Source of the DNA: an uncultured Lachnospiraceae bacterium
GTDB lineage: Bacteria > Bacillota > Clostridia > Lachnospirales > Lachnospiraceae
Direction of reading: 5' to 3'
DNA length: 14,570 bases
Assembly: GCA_946549155.1 (NCBI GenBank)
Contig: CAMNQN010000064.1
Coordinates: 1 to 14,570 of the forward strand
Position numbers and translations under genes: made by a program. Positions 14,516-14,570 of this stretch are shown here, in pieces; position 1 is the first letter of the stretch; each line of letters opens with the position of its first letter. Below the pieces are notes generated by a model. The model was not told the DNA's origin. It worked only from the letters and a program-made list of their open reading frames with translations, and made no database searches.

Positions 14516-14570
14516 GGCATACTAAGCGACAAAAATATAGCCTGCGTAAGCTGATAACGGAATGATATAT

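Overview
The window looks like a low-to-mid GC Firmicutes chromosome, most likely a gut Clostridia/Lachnospiraceae member. The clues are strong AGGAGG-type ribosome binding sites, a CspA-like subtilisin, and a cas locus of clostridial character. This assignment is inference from gene content; no rRNA or marker gene is present.

Positions 1-8558 hold a complete type I-C CRISPR-Cas locus, all read on the minus strand in the canonical order cas3, cas5c, cas8c, cas7c, cas4, cas1, cas2, leader, array. The array has seven identical 32-bp repeats (105-531) plus an unlisted eighth, decayed repeat at the leader-distal end (37-68). Cas8c carries a strong internal ribosome binding site and in-frame ATG, predicting a separately translated Cas11c small subunit (3688-4092). 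Cas5c to Cas2 form one tightly overlapped unit; cas3 is separated from it by about 170 bp.

That cas3-cas5c gap is the most remarkable stretch. It holds a perfect consensus promoter (TTGACA, 17 bp, TATAAT; 6281-6309). From its predicted start site runs an RNA with a hairpin, then an 11-nt sequence matching the crRNA 5' handle at 10 of 11 positions, then a spacer-like segment. The first 11 nt of that segment are identical to the promoter just upstream, across the -10 box. This is the architecture of a Cas-regulating RNA (CreR): a noncanonical guide by which Cascade would repress its own operon. A perfect 12-bp hairpin separates it from the cas5c ribosome binding site.

Positions 8559-8788 are an AT-rich junction with a short inverted repeat and no convincing gene. 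From 8789 onward base composition rises clearly in GC and the genes are ordinary chromosomal ones: a CspA-like S8 serine protease (minus), a class IV (D-amino acid type) aminotransferase (plus), a membrane-anchored polysaccharide deacetylase-like protein (plus), a bidirectional-looking terminator, and a uridine/purine nucleoside phosphorylase-family protein (minus) with an operator-like palindrome over its promoter. A roughly 60-bp noncoding sequence occurs twice in inverted orientation (11663-11722 and 14456-14515), bracketing the last two genes.
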